Assembly (NCBI RefSeq): GCF_013410565.1
Contig: NZ_JACCFO010000001.1
Span: 4,216,001 to 4,280,000 of the forward strand
Reading direction: 5' to 3'
From: Streptomonospora nanhaiensis
Lineage (GTDB): Bacteria; Actinomycetota; Actinomycetes; Streptosporangiales; Streptosporangiaceae
Length of the DNA stretch: 64,000 nucleotides
Shown here piece after piece: positions 53,166 through 61,200 of the stretch. The notes under the pieces were generated by a model. That model did no database searches. It had not been told where the DNA came from and worked only from the letters and a program-made list of their open reading frames with translations. Positions within the stretch are counted from its first letter, which is position 1, and every line of letters begins with the position of its first letter. A program made the translations under genes and the position numbers.

Positions 53166-53201
53166 GCCATCCCCTGATCTCCCCGGGGATGGCGGCTTTT
53201 T
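53166..53201 (+). terminator. Intrinsic terminator/attenuator ahead of the HIHH membrane protein
   Basis: GCCATCCCC (53166-53174) pairs with GGGGATGGC (53185-53193), 10-nt loop, then GGC and five T. It ends 17 nt before the next start codon and 6 nt before its AAGGAG. It could end the upstream message or attenuate the downstream gene. Confidence 0.7.
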
Positions 53202-53218
53202 CCCACTCAAGGAGTCCG

Positions 53219-54037
53219 ATGGTCGAGTGGTTCGGCAGCAGCGTCGTGGCGACCGGCCGGCTGCCGTTGTTCAGCTTCTTCGTCGCCTTTGTCGCCGGCT
53301 TCCTGCTCATCCGCATGAGCGTGCGCCTGATCCGCGCGCGGGTGCGCTGGTGGCCGGGCAACGTGCGGCCCGGCGGGCTGCACATCCACCACGTCGTGTT
53401 CGGCGTGGGCTTCATGATGATCGGCGGGGTGGCGGCCCTGCTCATCCCCGACCGCACCGGCGTTCCGATCGCCGTCGCCGCCGCGCTGTTCGGCTTCGGC
53501 TCCGCCCTGGTGCTCGACGAGTTCGCGCTCATCCTGCACCTGCGCGACGTCTACTGGACCGAGCAGGGGCGCGCCTCGGTCGACGCCGTGTTCGTCGCCA
53601 TCGCGCTGACCGGCCTGCTGCTGACCGGGGTCCGCCCGTTCGGCTGGGAGCAGTTCCAGCCCGGCCCGGGCCAGCCGGTCGGGGGGCAAGGTGTGCAGTT
53701 CGCCCTGATGGCGCTCAGCCTCGTCAACCTCGCGGGCTCGGTGGTCAGCCTGCTCAAGGGCAAGATCTGGACCGGCCTGATCGGGGTGTTCCTGCCCGCC
53801 GTCTCGATCATTGCGGCCGTACGGCTGGCCGTGCCCGGCTCGCCGTGGGCGCGCTGGCGCTATCCGACGGGCTCGGCCAAGTGGCACCAGGCCCTGCGCC
53901 GGGACCGCCGCATCCGCCGCCCCCTGATCCGCGCCAAGATCCGGGTCCAGGAGCTGATCGCCGGCCGCCACGACCTCGAACCCCCGGTCGACGCGGCAGC
54001 TGCCGTCGACCCCAGGACCCTCACTCGGGCGGGTTAG
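53219..54037 (+). CDS. Membrane protein with HIHH and DEFALxxH motifs
   Basis: A 272-aa protein with about six spans. GGLHIHHVVFG (His55-Ile-His-His58) sits between spans 1 and 2; VLDEFALILHLRDVYW (Asp100, Glu101, His107, Asp110) follows span 3; GRASVDAVF comes next. These clustered His and acidic residues are conserved in a family of uncharacterised actinobacterial membrane proteins and look like a metal site. The C-terminal ~60 residues are basic and cytosolic. ATG 53219 with AAGGAG is preferred over the ATG at 53189, which lies inside the hairpin. A T-tract hairpin just upstream suggests attenuation. Confidence 0.75.
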   Translation: MVEWFGSSVVATGRLPLFSFFVAFVAGFLLIRMSVRLIRARVRWWPGNVRPGGLHIHHVVFGVGFMMIGGVAALLIPDRTGVPIAVAAALFGFGSALVLDEFALILHLRDVYWTEQGRASVDAVFVAIALTGLLLTGVRPFGWEQFQPGPGQPVGGQGVQFALMALSLVNLAGSVVSLLKGKIWTGLIGVFLPAVSIIAAVRLAVPGSPWARWRYPTGSAKWHQALRRDRRIRRPLIRAKIRVQELIAGRHDLEPPVDAAAAVDPRTLTRAG

Positions 54038-54691
54038 GCGTGCGGCGAGGGCGGCGAGAAGGCTAAAGCGGCTGGGGCGGCGGTGCTCGGGCGGCGAGCA
54101 TCGGCCCGCGCGCCGGTGGTGATGTCCCGACGGAGGCGGCGAGGGCGGCGGGTGGCCCGGGTGGGCGGTGGTCGGGCCGCGGGGCGGATGGCCGCGGGTT
54201 CGGCGGGATGGCGATGCGGCACGTGGTCTTATGGCCGTCGGTCCCGGCGATCTCTGCCCGGCGAATCCCGGGGCGTTCGCAAACCACTGGGTTCAGGTCG
54301 GCTGTCTCACGATGTGGACGCCAGGGCTTTCAAGGGGCGGCCTCTCCGGCGCCGCCGCAACCGACGTTGACAGCGACAAAGTGGGCAAACCGTGAGGAAG
54401 TGCGGCGCCAAGCGCAGACGAGATGCGGATTCTGTCCATCCGCCCCCTCAGTCGGGCCATCCGGGGCAGAGGCCGGGCCATGAAGCCCCGTCGTGCCCGT
54501 CGCCCGCCCCGGCTGTCTGCTCTGCTTGCCGGTGATCGCGTGCCCGTGCCCGCGCCGCCCTCGGCGCCTCGTCGCCGCCTCGATCGCGTGTCCTGCGGTA
54601 CGGAAACCGCGTGCCCGCACCACGCGCCACGCCTCGGTGCCCCGTCACCACCCCTCCTGTGCCCGGGTGGTCGCCTAGAGTTGGCGGGGTC
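54038..54691. other. 650-bp region without a supported gene
   Basis: Composition is mixed, with AT-richer pockets (54200-54420). Open frames on both strands lack ribosome sites and conserved motifs. Consensus TTGACA at 54367-54372 has no partner -10. A TAGAGT box (54676-54681) lies 10 nt before glk. The region may be a decayed gene. Confidence 0.45.
54676..54681 (+). promoter_or_regulatory. -10 box of glk, near-leaderless
   Basis: TAGAGT, 10 nt, ATG 54692, so the leader would be only a few nt. Confidence 0.4.
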
Positions 54692-55759
54692 ATGGTTATC
54701 TCCTGGGGCGGCGACCGCCTGTACCAGCGCGGGCTCGCCATCGGCGTCGACATCGGCGGCAGCAAGGTGGCCGCCGGGGTGGTCAACCCGGCCGGGCGGG
54801 TGCTGGAGCGGGTGCGCACCGAGACCCCCGACCGCAGCAAAAGCCCCAAGGTCGTCGAGGACACCATCGTGGGCGTGGTCGAGGAGTTGCGCCGCCGCCA
54901 CCCGGTGCGCGCGGTGGGGATCGGCGCCGCCGGGTTCGTCGACGAGCAGCGCGCCAACGTGCTGTTCGCCCCGCACCTGTCCTGGCGCGAGGAGCCGCTG
55001 CGCGACGCCCTGCGCGACCGCCTGGAGTTGCCGGTGGTGGTCGAGAACGACGCCAACGCCGCGGCCTGGGCCGAGGCCCGGGTGGGCGCCGGGCGCGGGG
55101 CCTCCGACGTGGTCGTGGTCAACCTGGGCACCGGTATCGGCGGCGCGGTCGTGATCGACGGCGAGCTGTACCGGGGCCGCCACGGGATCGCCGGGGAGTT
55201 CGGCCACATGACCGTGGTGCCCGGCGGGCACCGCTGCGAGTGCGGCAACCGGGGCTGCTGGGAGCAGTACGCCAGCGGCAACGCGGTCACCCGCGAGGCC
55301 CGCGAGATGGCCGCCGCCGACTCCCCGGTGGCGCGGGCGCTGCTCAGCGCCGTGGCGGGCGATCCCCGGCTGATCACCGGGCCCCTGGTCAGCGAACTGG
55401 CCGCCGAGGGCGACCGCGCGTGCGTGGAGCTGATGGAGGAGGCCGGCACCTGGCTGGGCGTGGGCCTGGCCAACCTGGCCGCCGCCTTCGACCCCGAGCT
55501 GTTCGTGATCGGCGGCGGGGTGTCGGAGAGCGGGGAACTGCTGCTGGCCCCCGCGCGGCGCGCGTTCCGCCGCTCGCTGACCGGGCGCGGCTACCGCCCC
55601 GAGGCCCGCATCGAGGCGGCCGAACTGGGCAACGAGGCCGGGCTGATCGGCGCCGCCGACCTGGCCCGCGACGCGCTGCCGCGCCGGCGGCAGGGCCGCC
55701 GCCAGGGCCGGATCGGCCGGCCCGCGCGCCGCCGGCGCCGCCCCGGCGCCCCCGAGTAG
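54692..55759 (+). CDS. glk: ROK-family glucokinase
   Basis: A 355-aa sugar kinase: phosphate-1 loop GVDIGGSKVAAGVV, catalytic aspartate in VENDANAAAWAEA, NLGTGIGGAVV, and the ROK zinc motif HRCECGNRGCWEQYASG with three cysteines plus histidine. Phosphorylates glucose and mediates carbon-catabolite signalling in streptomycetes. There is no N-terminal HTH, so it is an enzyme rather than a ROK repressor. The C-terminal ~25 residues are an Arg-rich extension not usual in the family. Confidence 0.9.
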   Translation: MVISWGGDRLYQRGLAIGVDIGGSKVAAGVVNPAGRVLERVRTETPDRSKSPKVVEDTIVGVVEELRRRHPVRAVGIGAAGFVDEQRANVLFAPHLSWREEPLRDALRDRLELPVVVENDANAAAWAEARVGAGRGASDVVVVNLGTGIGGAVVIDGELYRGRHGIAGEFGHMTVVPGGHRCECGNRGCWEQYASGNAVTREAREMAAADSPVARALLSAVAGDPRLITGPLVSELAAEGDRACVELMEEAGTWLGVGLANLAAAFDPELFVIGGGVSESGELLLAPARRAFRRSLTGRGYRPEARIEAAELGNEAGLIGAADLARDALPRRRQGRRQGRIGRPARRRRRPGAPE

Positions 55760-55909
55760 CCCCGGCACGGCCGCTGACCGGCCGCCGGCGGCCCCGATCG
55801 GCGCCCGCCGCCCCGGGCGCGCACTCCCTCCGCCGGGCCGGTGCCTCCCGTGTGCAGGGCCGGCAGCGATTGACCGAACCTCGTTCTAGTCTGCGGCCCC
55901 GCGCGTCTG

Positions 55910-55915
55910 TAGAGT
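55910..55915 (+). promoter_or_regulatory. -10 box, leaderless promoter of SDR/ECH operon
   Basis: TAGAGT, 7 nt, ATG 55923. A TTGACC at 55870-55875 is too far to be its -35. Confidence 0.5.
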
Positions 55916-55922
55916 GCCGCCC

Positions 55923-56696
55923 ATGGAGCTGAATGGAGTTGCCGCCCTCGTCTCCGGCGGCGCAAGCGGGCTGGGTGAAGCCACCGTCAAGGAACTCGCC
56001 TCCGCGGGGGCGACCGTCGTGATCGCCGACCTCAACGCCGAGCGCGGGGAGGCCCTGGCCAAGGAGGTCGGCGGGGTCTTCGCCGCCACCGACGTCTCCG
56101 ACGAGGACCAGGTCGCCGCCGCCGTGGCAAAGGCGGTGGACACCGGCCGCCCGCTGCGCGCGGCGGTGTCGTGCGCCGGTATCGGCTGGGCCACCCGTAC
56201 CGTCAACCGGGAGGGGCAGCCGCACGATCTCGCCAGCTACCGGAAGGTCATCGACGTCAACCTCATCGGCACGTTCAACGTGCTGCGGCTGGCCGCCGCC
56301 GCCATGAACGCCACCGAGCCGGTCAACGCCGACGGCGAGCGCGGCGCGATCGTCAACACCGCCTCGCTGGCCGGCATCGAGGGCCAGATCGGCCAGATCG
56401 CCTACTCCTCCTCCAAGGGCGGCATCATCGGCATGACCGTGCCGGCCGCCCGCGACCTCGCCGCCGCGGGCATCCGCGTCAACACCGTCGCGCCGGGCAT
56501 CCTGGACACCCCCATCTACGGGCAGGGCCCCGAGGCCGAGGAGTTCAAGCAGCGCCTGGCCGCGCCGGTCCCCTTCCCCAAGCGCCTGGGCACCCCCCAG
56601 GAGTTCGCCCGGCTGGTGCGGGCGCTGCTGGAGATCAGCTACATCAACGCCGAGGTCGTCCGGATCGACGGCGGCCTGCGGATGCCGCCCAAGTAA
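55923..56696 (+). CDS. SDR-family 3-hydroxyacyl-CoA-type dehydrogenase
   Basis: A 257-aa short-chain dehydrogenase: NAD motif [16 protein letters not shown] in place of NAG, catalytic Ser148 in NTASLAG, and Tyr161/Lys165 in [19 protein letters not shown] and the C-terminal [17 protein letters not shown] match the HSD17B10-like (3-hydroxyacyl-CoA dehydrogenase type 2) group. An enoyl-CoA hydratase gene starts 10 bp downstream, so the pair performs hydration and NAD-linked oxidation steps on an acyl-CoA. Confidence 0.9.
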   Translation: MELNGVAALVSGGASGLGEATVKELASAGATVVIADLNAERGEALAKEVGGVFAATDVSDEDQVAAAVAKAVDTGRPLRAAVSCAGIGWATRTVNREGQPHDLASYRKVIDVNLIGTFNVLRLAAAAMNATEPVNADGERGAIVNTASLAGIEGQIGQIAYSSSKGGIIGMTVPAARDLAAAGIRVNTVAPGILDTPIYGQGPEAEEFKQRLAAPVPFPKRLGTPQEFARLVRALLEISYINAEVVRIDGGLRMPPK

Positions 56697-56706
56697 GGAG
56701 AGCGCG

Positions 56707-57471
56707 ATGAGCGACGAGGTCGACTACACCGCCGAGGACGGCGTAGCGGTCATCACCATCAACCGCCCCAAGGCCAAGAACGCGGTCAACGCCGCCGTGG
56801 CGCGCGGGATCGCCGAGGCGCTGGACGACCTGGACTCCCGCTCCGACCTGGTCGTGGGCATCCTGACCGGCGCCGGGCAGACCTTCTGCGCCGGGATGGA
56901 CCTCAAGGCGTTCATGCAGGGCGAGGTCCCCACGGTCGAGGGGCGCGGGTTCGCCGGATTCGCCCAGCGCCCGCCGCGCAAGCCGCTGATCGCCGCGGTC
57001 GAGGGCTACGCCCTGGCCGGGGGGTTCGAGGCGGTGCTGGCCTGCGACCTGGTGGTGGCGGCCGAGGACGCCCGGTTCGGGATCCCCGAGGTCAAGCGCG
57101 GCCTGGTGGCGGCCGGCGGCGGGCTGCTGCGGCTGCCCCGCCGCATCCCCCGCAACATCGCCATGGAGTTCGCCCTGACCGGCGACTTCGTGGCCGCCCC
57201 GCGCATGGCCGAGCTGGGGCTGGTCAACACCCTCACCCCGCCCGGCGGCGCCCTGGAGGGCGCCCGCGCGCTGGCGGCGCGGGTGGCGGCCAACGCGCCG
57301 CTGTCGGTCGCGGTGTCCAAGCGGGTGATCACCGAGTCCGACGCCTGGCCGGCCGAGGAGATGTGGGAGCGCCAGGACGCCGTCACCGGTCCGGTGTTCG
57401 TCAGCCACGACGCCATGGAGGGCGCCGCCGCCTTCGCGGAGAAGCGCACTCCCCGGTGGAAGGGCGAGTAG
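56707..57471 (+). CDS. Enoyl-CoA hydratase/isomerase (crotonase) family protein
   Basis: A 254-aa crotonase: ITINRPKAKNAVN, the oxyanion-hole segment FCAGMDLKAF, GYALAGGFEAVLACD (first catalytic glutamate) and FGIPEVKRGLVAAGGG (second glutamate). Both acid residues needed for hydration are therefore present. AAGGAG lies 7 nt before ATG 56707, and it is in one operon with the SDR. Probably hydrates a 2-enoyl-CoA in fatty-acid or branched-chain breakdown. Confidence 0.9.
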   Translation: MSDEVDYTAEDGVAVITINRPKAKNAVNAAVARGIAEALDDLDSRSDLVVGILTGAGQTFCAGMDLKAFMQGEVPTVEGRGFAGFAQRPPRKPLIAAVEGYALAGGFEAVLACDLVVAAEDARFGIPEVKRGLVAAGGGLLRLPRRIPRNIAMEFALTGDFVAAPRMAELGLVNTLTPPGGALEGARALAARVAANAPLSVAVSKRVITESDAWPAEEMWERQDAVTGPVFVSHDAMEGAAAFAEKRTPRWKGE

Positions 57472-57511
57472 CCGGCCCCGCGCGCGCACGCGGCCGGGTC
57501 CGCTCCGCGCT

Positions 57512-57547
57512 CCGCCCCGGCGCCCGGCCGGCGCGGGCGCGGGGCGG
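57512..57547. terminator. 14-bp stem-loop with single bulge between convergent genes
   Basis: CCGCCCC-g-GCGCCCG pairs with CGGGCGC-GGGGCGG across a 7-nt loop, 40 bp after the hydratase stop. Confidence 0.55.
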
Positions 57548-57582
57548 GCCCGGCACGGACGGGCCGGTGGTGCCGTGCGGGG

Positions 57583-58965
57583 TCACACGCGTCGGCCGGC
57601 CTCCGACAGCACGGCGCGCAGGATCGCCTCCATCTCCTCGAAGTGCTCCGGCCCGCAGATCAGCGGCGGCGACAGTTGGACGACGGGGTCTCCGCGGTCG
57701 TCGGCGCGGCAGATGAGCCCGGCGTCGTAGAGGGCGGGCGAGACGAACCCGCGCAGCAGGCGCGCCGCCTCGTCGTCGGAGAAGGTCTCGCGGGTCTCGC
57801 GGTCCTTCACCAGTTCGATGCCGTAGAAGTAGCCGTCGCCGCGCACGTCGCCGACGATGGGGAGGTCGTAGAGCTTCTCCAGGGTGGCGCGGAAGACCGG
57901 CGCGTTGCGCCGCACGTTCTCCAGCAGCCCCTCGGACTCGATGACGTCGAGGTTGGCCAGCGCCGCCGCCGCGGCCACGGGGTGGCCGCCGAACGTGATG
58001 CCGTGGGAGAACATGCTGCCGGGCTCGCGGAAGGGCGCCATCAGGTGCTCGCGTGCGATCACCCCGCCCATGGGCACGTAGCCGGACGTGACGCCCTTGG
58101 CGAAGGTGATCATGTCGGGCAGGTAGTCGTAGCGCTGGGCGCCGAAGTACTCGCCGAGGCGGCCGAAGGCGCAGATGACCTCGTCGGAGACCATCAGCAC
58201 GCCGTGGCGGTCGCAGATCTCGCGCACCCGCCGCAGGTAGCCGGGCGGCGGCGGGAAGCAGCCGCCGGAGTTCTGCACGGGCTCGACGTAGACGGCGGCG
58301 ACGGTCTCGGGGCCGTTCTGCACGATGGCCTGCTCGATCTGGTCGGCCGCCCAGGCGCCGAACGCCTCGGGGTCGTCGCGGTGCACCGGCGCGCGGTAGA
58401 GGTTGGTGTTGGGCGCCTGGATCGTGCTGGGGACCAGCGGCTCGAACGCCGACTTCAGCGCCTGCACGCCGGTGATCGACAGCGCGCCCATGGTGGTGCC
58501 GTGGTAGGCGACGGCGCGGCTGACGACCTTGTGCCGGGTGGGCTGGCCCACGGCCTTGAAGTACTGGCGGGCGAGCTTCCAGGCGGTCTCCACGGCCTCG
58601 GAGCCGCCGGTGGTGAAGAAGACGCGGTCGAGGTCGCCGGGAGCCAGGGCGGCGAGCCGGTCGGCCAGCCGCACCGCGGCCGGGTGGGCGTAGGTCCAGA
58701 TGGGGAAGTAGGCGAGGGTGCGGGCCTGCTCGGCAATGGCCCCGGCGATCTCGGCGCGCCCGTGCCCGACCTGGGAGACGAACAGCCCGGCCAGGCCGTC
58801 GAGCCGGCGCCGGCCCCGGGTGTCGTAGACGTAGGGGCCCTCCCCCCGGGTGATGACCGGGATCTCGGAGTCGGCGTAGGCCGAGCCGTCGGTGAAGTGC
58901 ATCCACAGGTGGTCGCGCGCCGCCTGCTGGAGGTCGGCGCCGGGGTCGTTCAGCCGGTCTGTCAC
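57583..58965 (-). CDS. Class III (omega) aminotransferase, probable diamine/polyamine type
   Basis: A 460-aa PLP enzyme. Motifs: HFTDGSAYAD, GLAGLFVSQVGHGR, TTGGSEAVETAWKLARQY (phosphate-binding), ISDEV-like MVSDEVICAFGRLG, and the PLP lysine at about 290 in ITFAKGVTSGYVPMGG. Resembles putrescine- or beta-alanine-pyruvate aminotransferases. GTG 58965 follows a GGGGGAA site; a longer frame starts at GTG 58986. Immediately divergent is the truncated polyamine-type permease, then an FAD amine oxidase, which supports a role in polyamine breakdown. Confidence 0.88.
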   Translation of the reverse strand: MTDRLNDPGADLQQAARDHLWMHFTDGSAYADSEIPVITRGEGPYVYDTRGRRRLDGLAGLFVSQVGHGRAEIAGAIAEQARTLAYFPIWTYAHPAAVRLADRLAALAPGDLDRVFFTTGGSEAVETAWKLARQYFKAVGQPTRHKVVSRAVAYHGTTMGALSITGVQALKSAFEPLVPSTIQAPNTNLYRAPVHRDDPEAFGAWAADQIEQAIVQNGPETVAAVYVEPVQNSGGCFPPPPGYLRRVREICDRHGVLMVSDEVICAFGRLGEYFGAQRYDYLPDMITFAKGVTSGYVPMGGVIAREHLMAPFREPGSMFSHGITFGGHPVAAAAALANLDVIESEGLLENVRRNAPVFRATLEKLYDLPIVGDVRGDGYFYGIELVKDRETRETFSDDEAARLLRGFVSPALYDAGLICRADDRGDPVVQLSPPLICGPEHFEEMEAILRAVLSEAGRRV

Positions 58966-58984
58966 GTGGTTCCCCCGCGCGGCC

Positions 58985-59470
58985 ACCGACCTGGTGATGT
59001 TCTCCGCGATCTCGGCGCCGGAGGTGGTGCTGGGCGCGGCGCTGCTGTCGATGTTCCTGACGATGAACGTCGCGGCCGGCTACCTCACCGTCCTGCTGGC
59101 GCACGTGATGTTCTCGGTGTCGTTCGTGGCCATCACCGTGCGGGCGCGGGTGCTGACCATGGACGCGAGCGTCGAGGAGGCGGCGCGCGACCTGGGTGCG
59201 GGCCCGGTGGCGACGTTCCGCCTGGTGACGCTGCCGCTGCTGCTGCCCGCCATCACGGCCGGAGGACTGATCGCGTTCGCGCTGTCGGTCGACGACTTCA
59301 TCATCACCTCGTTCGTGAGCGGCAGCACCCAGACCTTCCCGCTGTGGATCTGGGGCGCCACGCGTGTCGGTATCCCGCCGCAGGTCAACGTGATGGGCAC
59401 GCTGATCTTCGCGGTGGGGGTGCTGCTGGCGGTGGGCAACGTGCTGCTGGCCCGGCGCCGCACCCGCTGA
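58985..59470 (+). pseudogene. 5'-truncated PotC-type ABC permease
   Basis: The frame ends as a normal spermidine/putrescine-type permease: PEVVLGAALLSMF, three to four spans, the EAA loop VEEAARDLGAGPVATF, LPAITAGGLIAFALSVDDFIITSF, and a basic end. Intact PotC proteins are about 265 aa; only about 158 remain from ATG 58997. The first ~100 residues with the initial spans are missing, and the sequence instead runs into the divergent aminotransferase start. No potA, potB or potD gene is present. This is best read as the stump left by a deletion. Confidence 0.8.
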
Positions 59471-59522
59471 GGCCGCCGGCCCGAGCATCCGCGAACCCCA
59501 GACGAACGGAGCCGAACGCGCC

Positions 59523-61028
59523 ATGTCCGCAGACCCGTCCGCCCGGCCCCCGTCCGCCCCGCACGCCTCATCCCGGAACGCGTCCGCACGGCGCCGGTCC
59601 GCGCGGCGGTCCGCGGCGGCCGACCGCGCCGCCGACGCCCTCGCCCCGGCCCGTCCCGCCGTGTTCTGGCTGGACCCCGAGGTGCCCGGCCACCGGCCGC
59701 CGCCGCCCGCGCCCGCCCTGTCCGGCCGGGTGCGCGCCGACCTCGCGGTGGTCGGCGGCGGCTACGGCGGCCTGTGGACCGCGCTGATCGCCAAGGAGCG
59801 CGACCCCGAGCGCGACGTCGTGCTGGTGGAGGCGCGCGCGAGCGGGTGGGCGGCCTCCGGGCGCAACGGCGGGTTCTGCGCCGCCAGCCTCACCCACGGC
59901 CACGCCAACGGGGCCGAGCGCTGGCCCGACGAGATCGCCGAGCTGGAGCGGCTGGGCCACGCCAACCTCGCCGGTATCGCCGAGGCGGTGCGGCGCCACG
60001 GGATCGACTGCGAGTTCGAGCCCACCGGCGAACTCGTGGTCGCCACCGAGCCCTGGCAGCTCGACGGGCTCGCCGAGGAGGCGGCGGCCCTGCGGGCGCT
60101 GGGCCGGGCGGTGCGCACGCTGACCGCCGAGGAGGCGCGCGCCGAGGTCGCCTCGCCCACCTACCTCGGCGGCCTGCTCGACCCCGACGGCGTGGCCATG
60201 CTGCACCCCGCCAAGCTCGCCTGGGGCCTGCGCGCCGCCTGCGAGCGGCTGGGGGTGCGGTTCTACGAGCACAGCCCGGTCCGCGCCATCAGCGCCGAGG
60301 CGGGCGGGCTGCGCCTGGAGACCCGGGGCGGGTCGGTGACGGCGCGCCGGACGGCCTGGTGCGGCGGCGCGTTCCCCGGCCCGCTGCGCCGGCTGCGGCA
60401 CTACGTGGCGCCCGTCTACGACTACGCCCTGACGACCGAGCCGCTGTCCGCCGAGCAGGCCGCCGCCGTGGGGTGGCGCGGGCGCCAGGGGCTCAGCGAC
60501 GCGGGCAACCGGTTCCACTACTACCGGCTCACCGCGGACAACCGGATCCTGTGGGGCGGCTACGACGCGGTATACCACTACGGCGGGCGGGTGCGGCCGG
60601 AGTACGACCGGCGGCCCGCCACGTTCCGGCGGCTGGCCGAGCACTTCCTCACCACGTTCCCGCAGCTGGAGGGGATCTCCTTCAGCCACGCGTGGGGCGG
60701 GGTGATCGACACGTGCAGCCGGTTCTGCGCGTTCTTCGGCACCGCCTACGGCGGTCGGCTGGCCTACGCCGCCGGATACACGGGGCTGGGCGTGGGCGCC
60801 ACCCGGTTCGGCGCCGAGGTCCTGCTGGACCGGCTGGCCGGTGCCGGCACCGAGCGCACCCGCCTGGCGATGGTGCGCGGCCGGCCGGTGCCGTTCCCGC
60901 CCGAGCCGCTGCGCTACGCCGGGATCGAGCTGACCCGGCGGTCCATGGCGGCGGCCGACCGCGACGGCGGCCGGCGCAACCTGTGGCTGCGGGCGCTGGA
61001 CGCGGCGGGGATGGGGTTCGACAGCTGA
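59523..61028 (+). CDS. FAD-dependent amine oxidase (gamma-glutamylputrescine oxidase-like)
   Basis: A 501-aa DAO/GlcD-fold flavoprotein. The first ~45 residues are a disordered Ser/Arg/Ala extension; dinucleotide motif VVGGGYGGLWTAL at about 76-88, then ARASGWAASGRNGGF typical of PuuB-like enzymes, HHYYRLTADNRILWGGYDA, and SHAWGGVIDTCSRFCAFFG. Likely oxidises a polyamine conjugate or amino acid amine. It follows the permease stump by 52 bp and lies opposite an aminotransferase of the same pathway. It seems intact. Confidence 0.86.
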   Translation: MSADPSARPPSAPHASSRNASARRRSARRSAAADRAADALAPARPAVFWLDPEVPGHRPPPPAPALSGRVRADLAVVGGGYGGLWTALIAKERDPERDVVLVEARASGWAASGRNGGFCAASLTHGHANGAERWPDEIAELERLGHANLAGIAEAVRRHGIDCEFEPTGELVVATEPWQLDGLAEEAAALRALGRAVRTLTAEEARAEVASPTYLGGLLDPDGVAMLHPAKLAWGLRAACERLGVRFYEHSPVRAISAEAGGLRLETRGGSVTARRTAWCGGAFPGPLRRLRHYVAPVYDYALTTEPLSAEQAAAVGWRGRQGLSDAGNRFHYYRLTADNRILWGGYDAVYHYGGRVRPEYDRRPATFRRLAEHFLTTFPQLEGISFSHAWGGVIDTCSRFCAFFGTAYGGRLAYAAGYTGLGVGATRFGAEVLLDRLAGAGTERTRLAMVRGRPVPFPPEPLRYAGIELTRRSMAAADRDGGRRNLWLRALDAAGMGFDS

Positions 61029-61104
61029 GCGGGGTCCGGCCCGCGGCCCGGGGGAGCGGAGGAGAGGGGGCGGAGGCAGCGGGTCCGGGCGGGCCCCGAC
61101 CGGT

Positions 61105-61118
61105 ATGACAGGTGTCAT
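61105..61118. promoter_or_regulatory. Operator ATGACA-gg-TGTCAT
   Basis: Perfect 6-bp half-sites around a 2-nt centre, 83 bp before the ABC ATPase start. A related half-site GTGACAT lies at 61151-61157. Suggests control by a dimeric regulator. Confidence 0.6.
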
Positions 61119-61187
61119 GTCGCGGACGGGGTGATACGCACCCCGCTCCGGTGACATCGGGATCTGCCGCGCGCCGGGCCCCTCGGC

Positions 61188-61193
61188 CAGGAT
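61188..61193 (+). promoter_or_regulatory. -10-like box of ABC exporter operon
   Basis: CAGGAT, 7 nt, ATG 61201; a weaker match at leaderless spacing. Confidence 0.35.
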
Positions 61194-61200
61194 CGGGTAC

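Noticed and set aside
54285-54335. T-loop-like GGTTCAGGTC suggested a tRNA remnant.
   Set aside because: No acceptor, D or anticodon stems can be folded around it.
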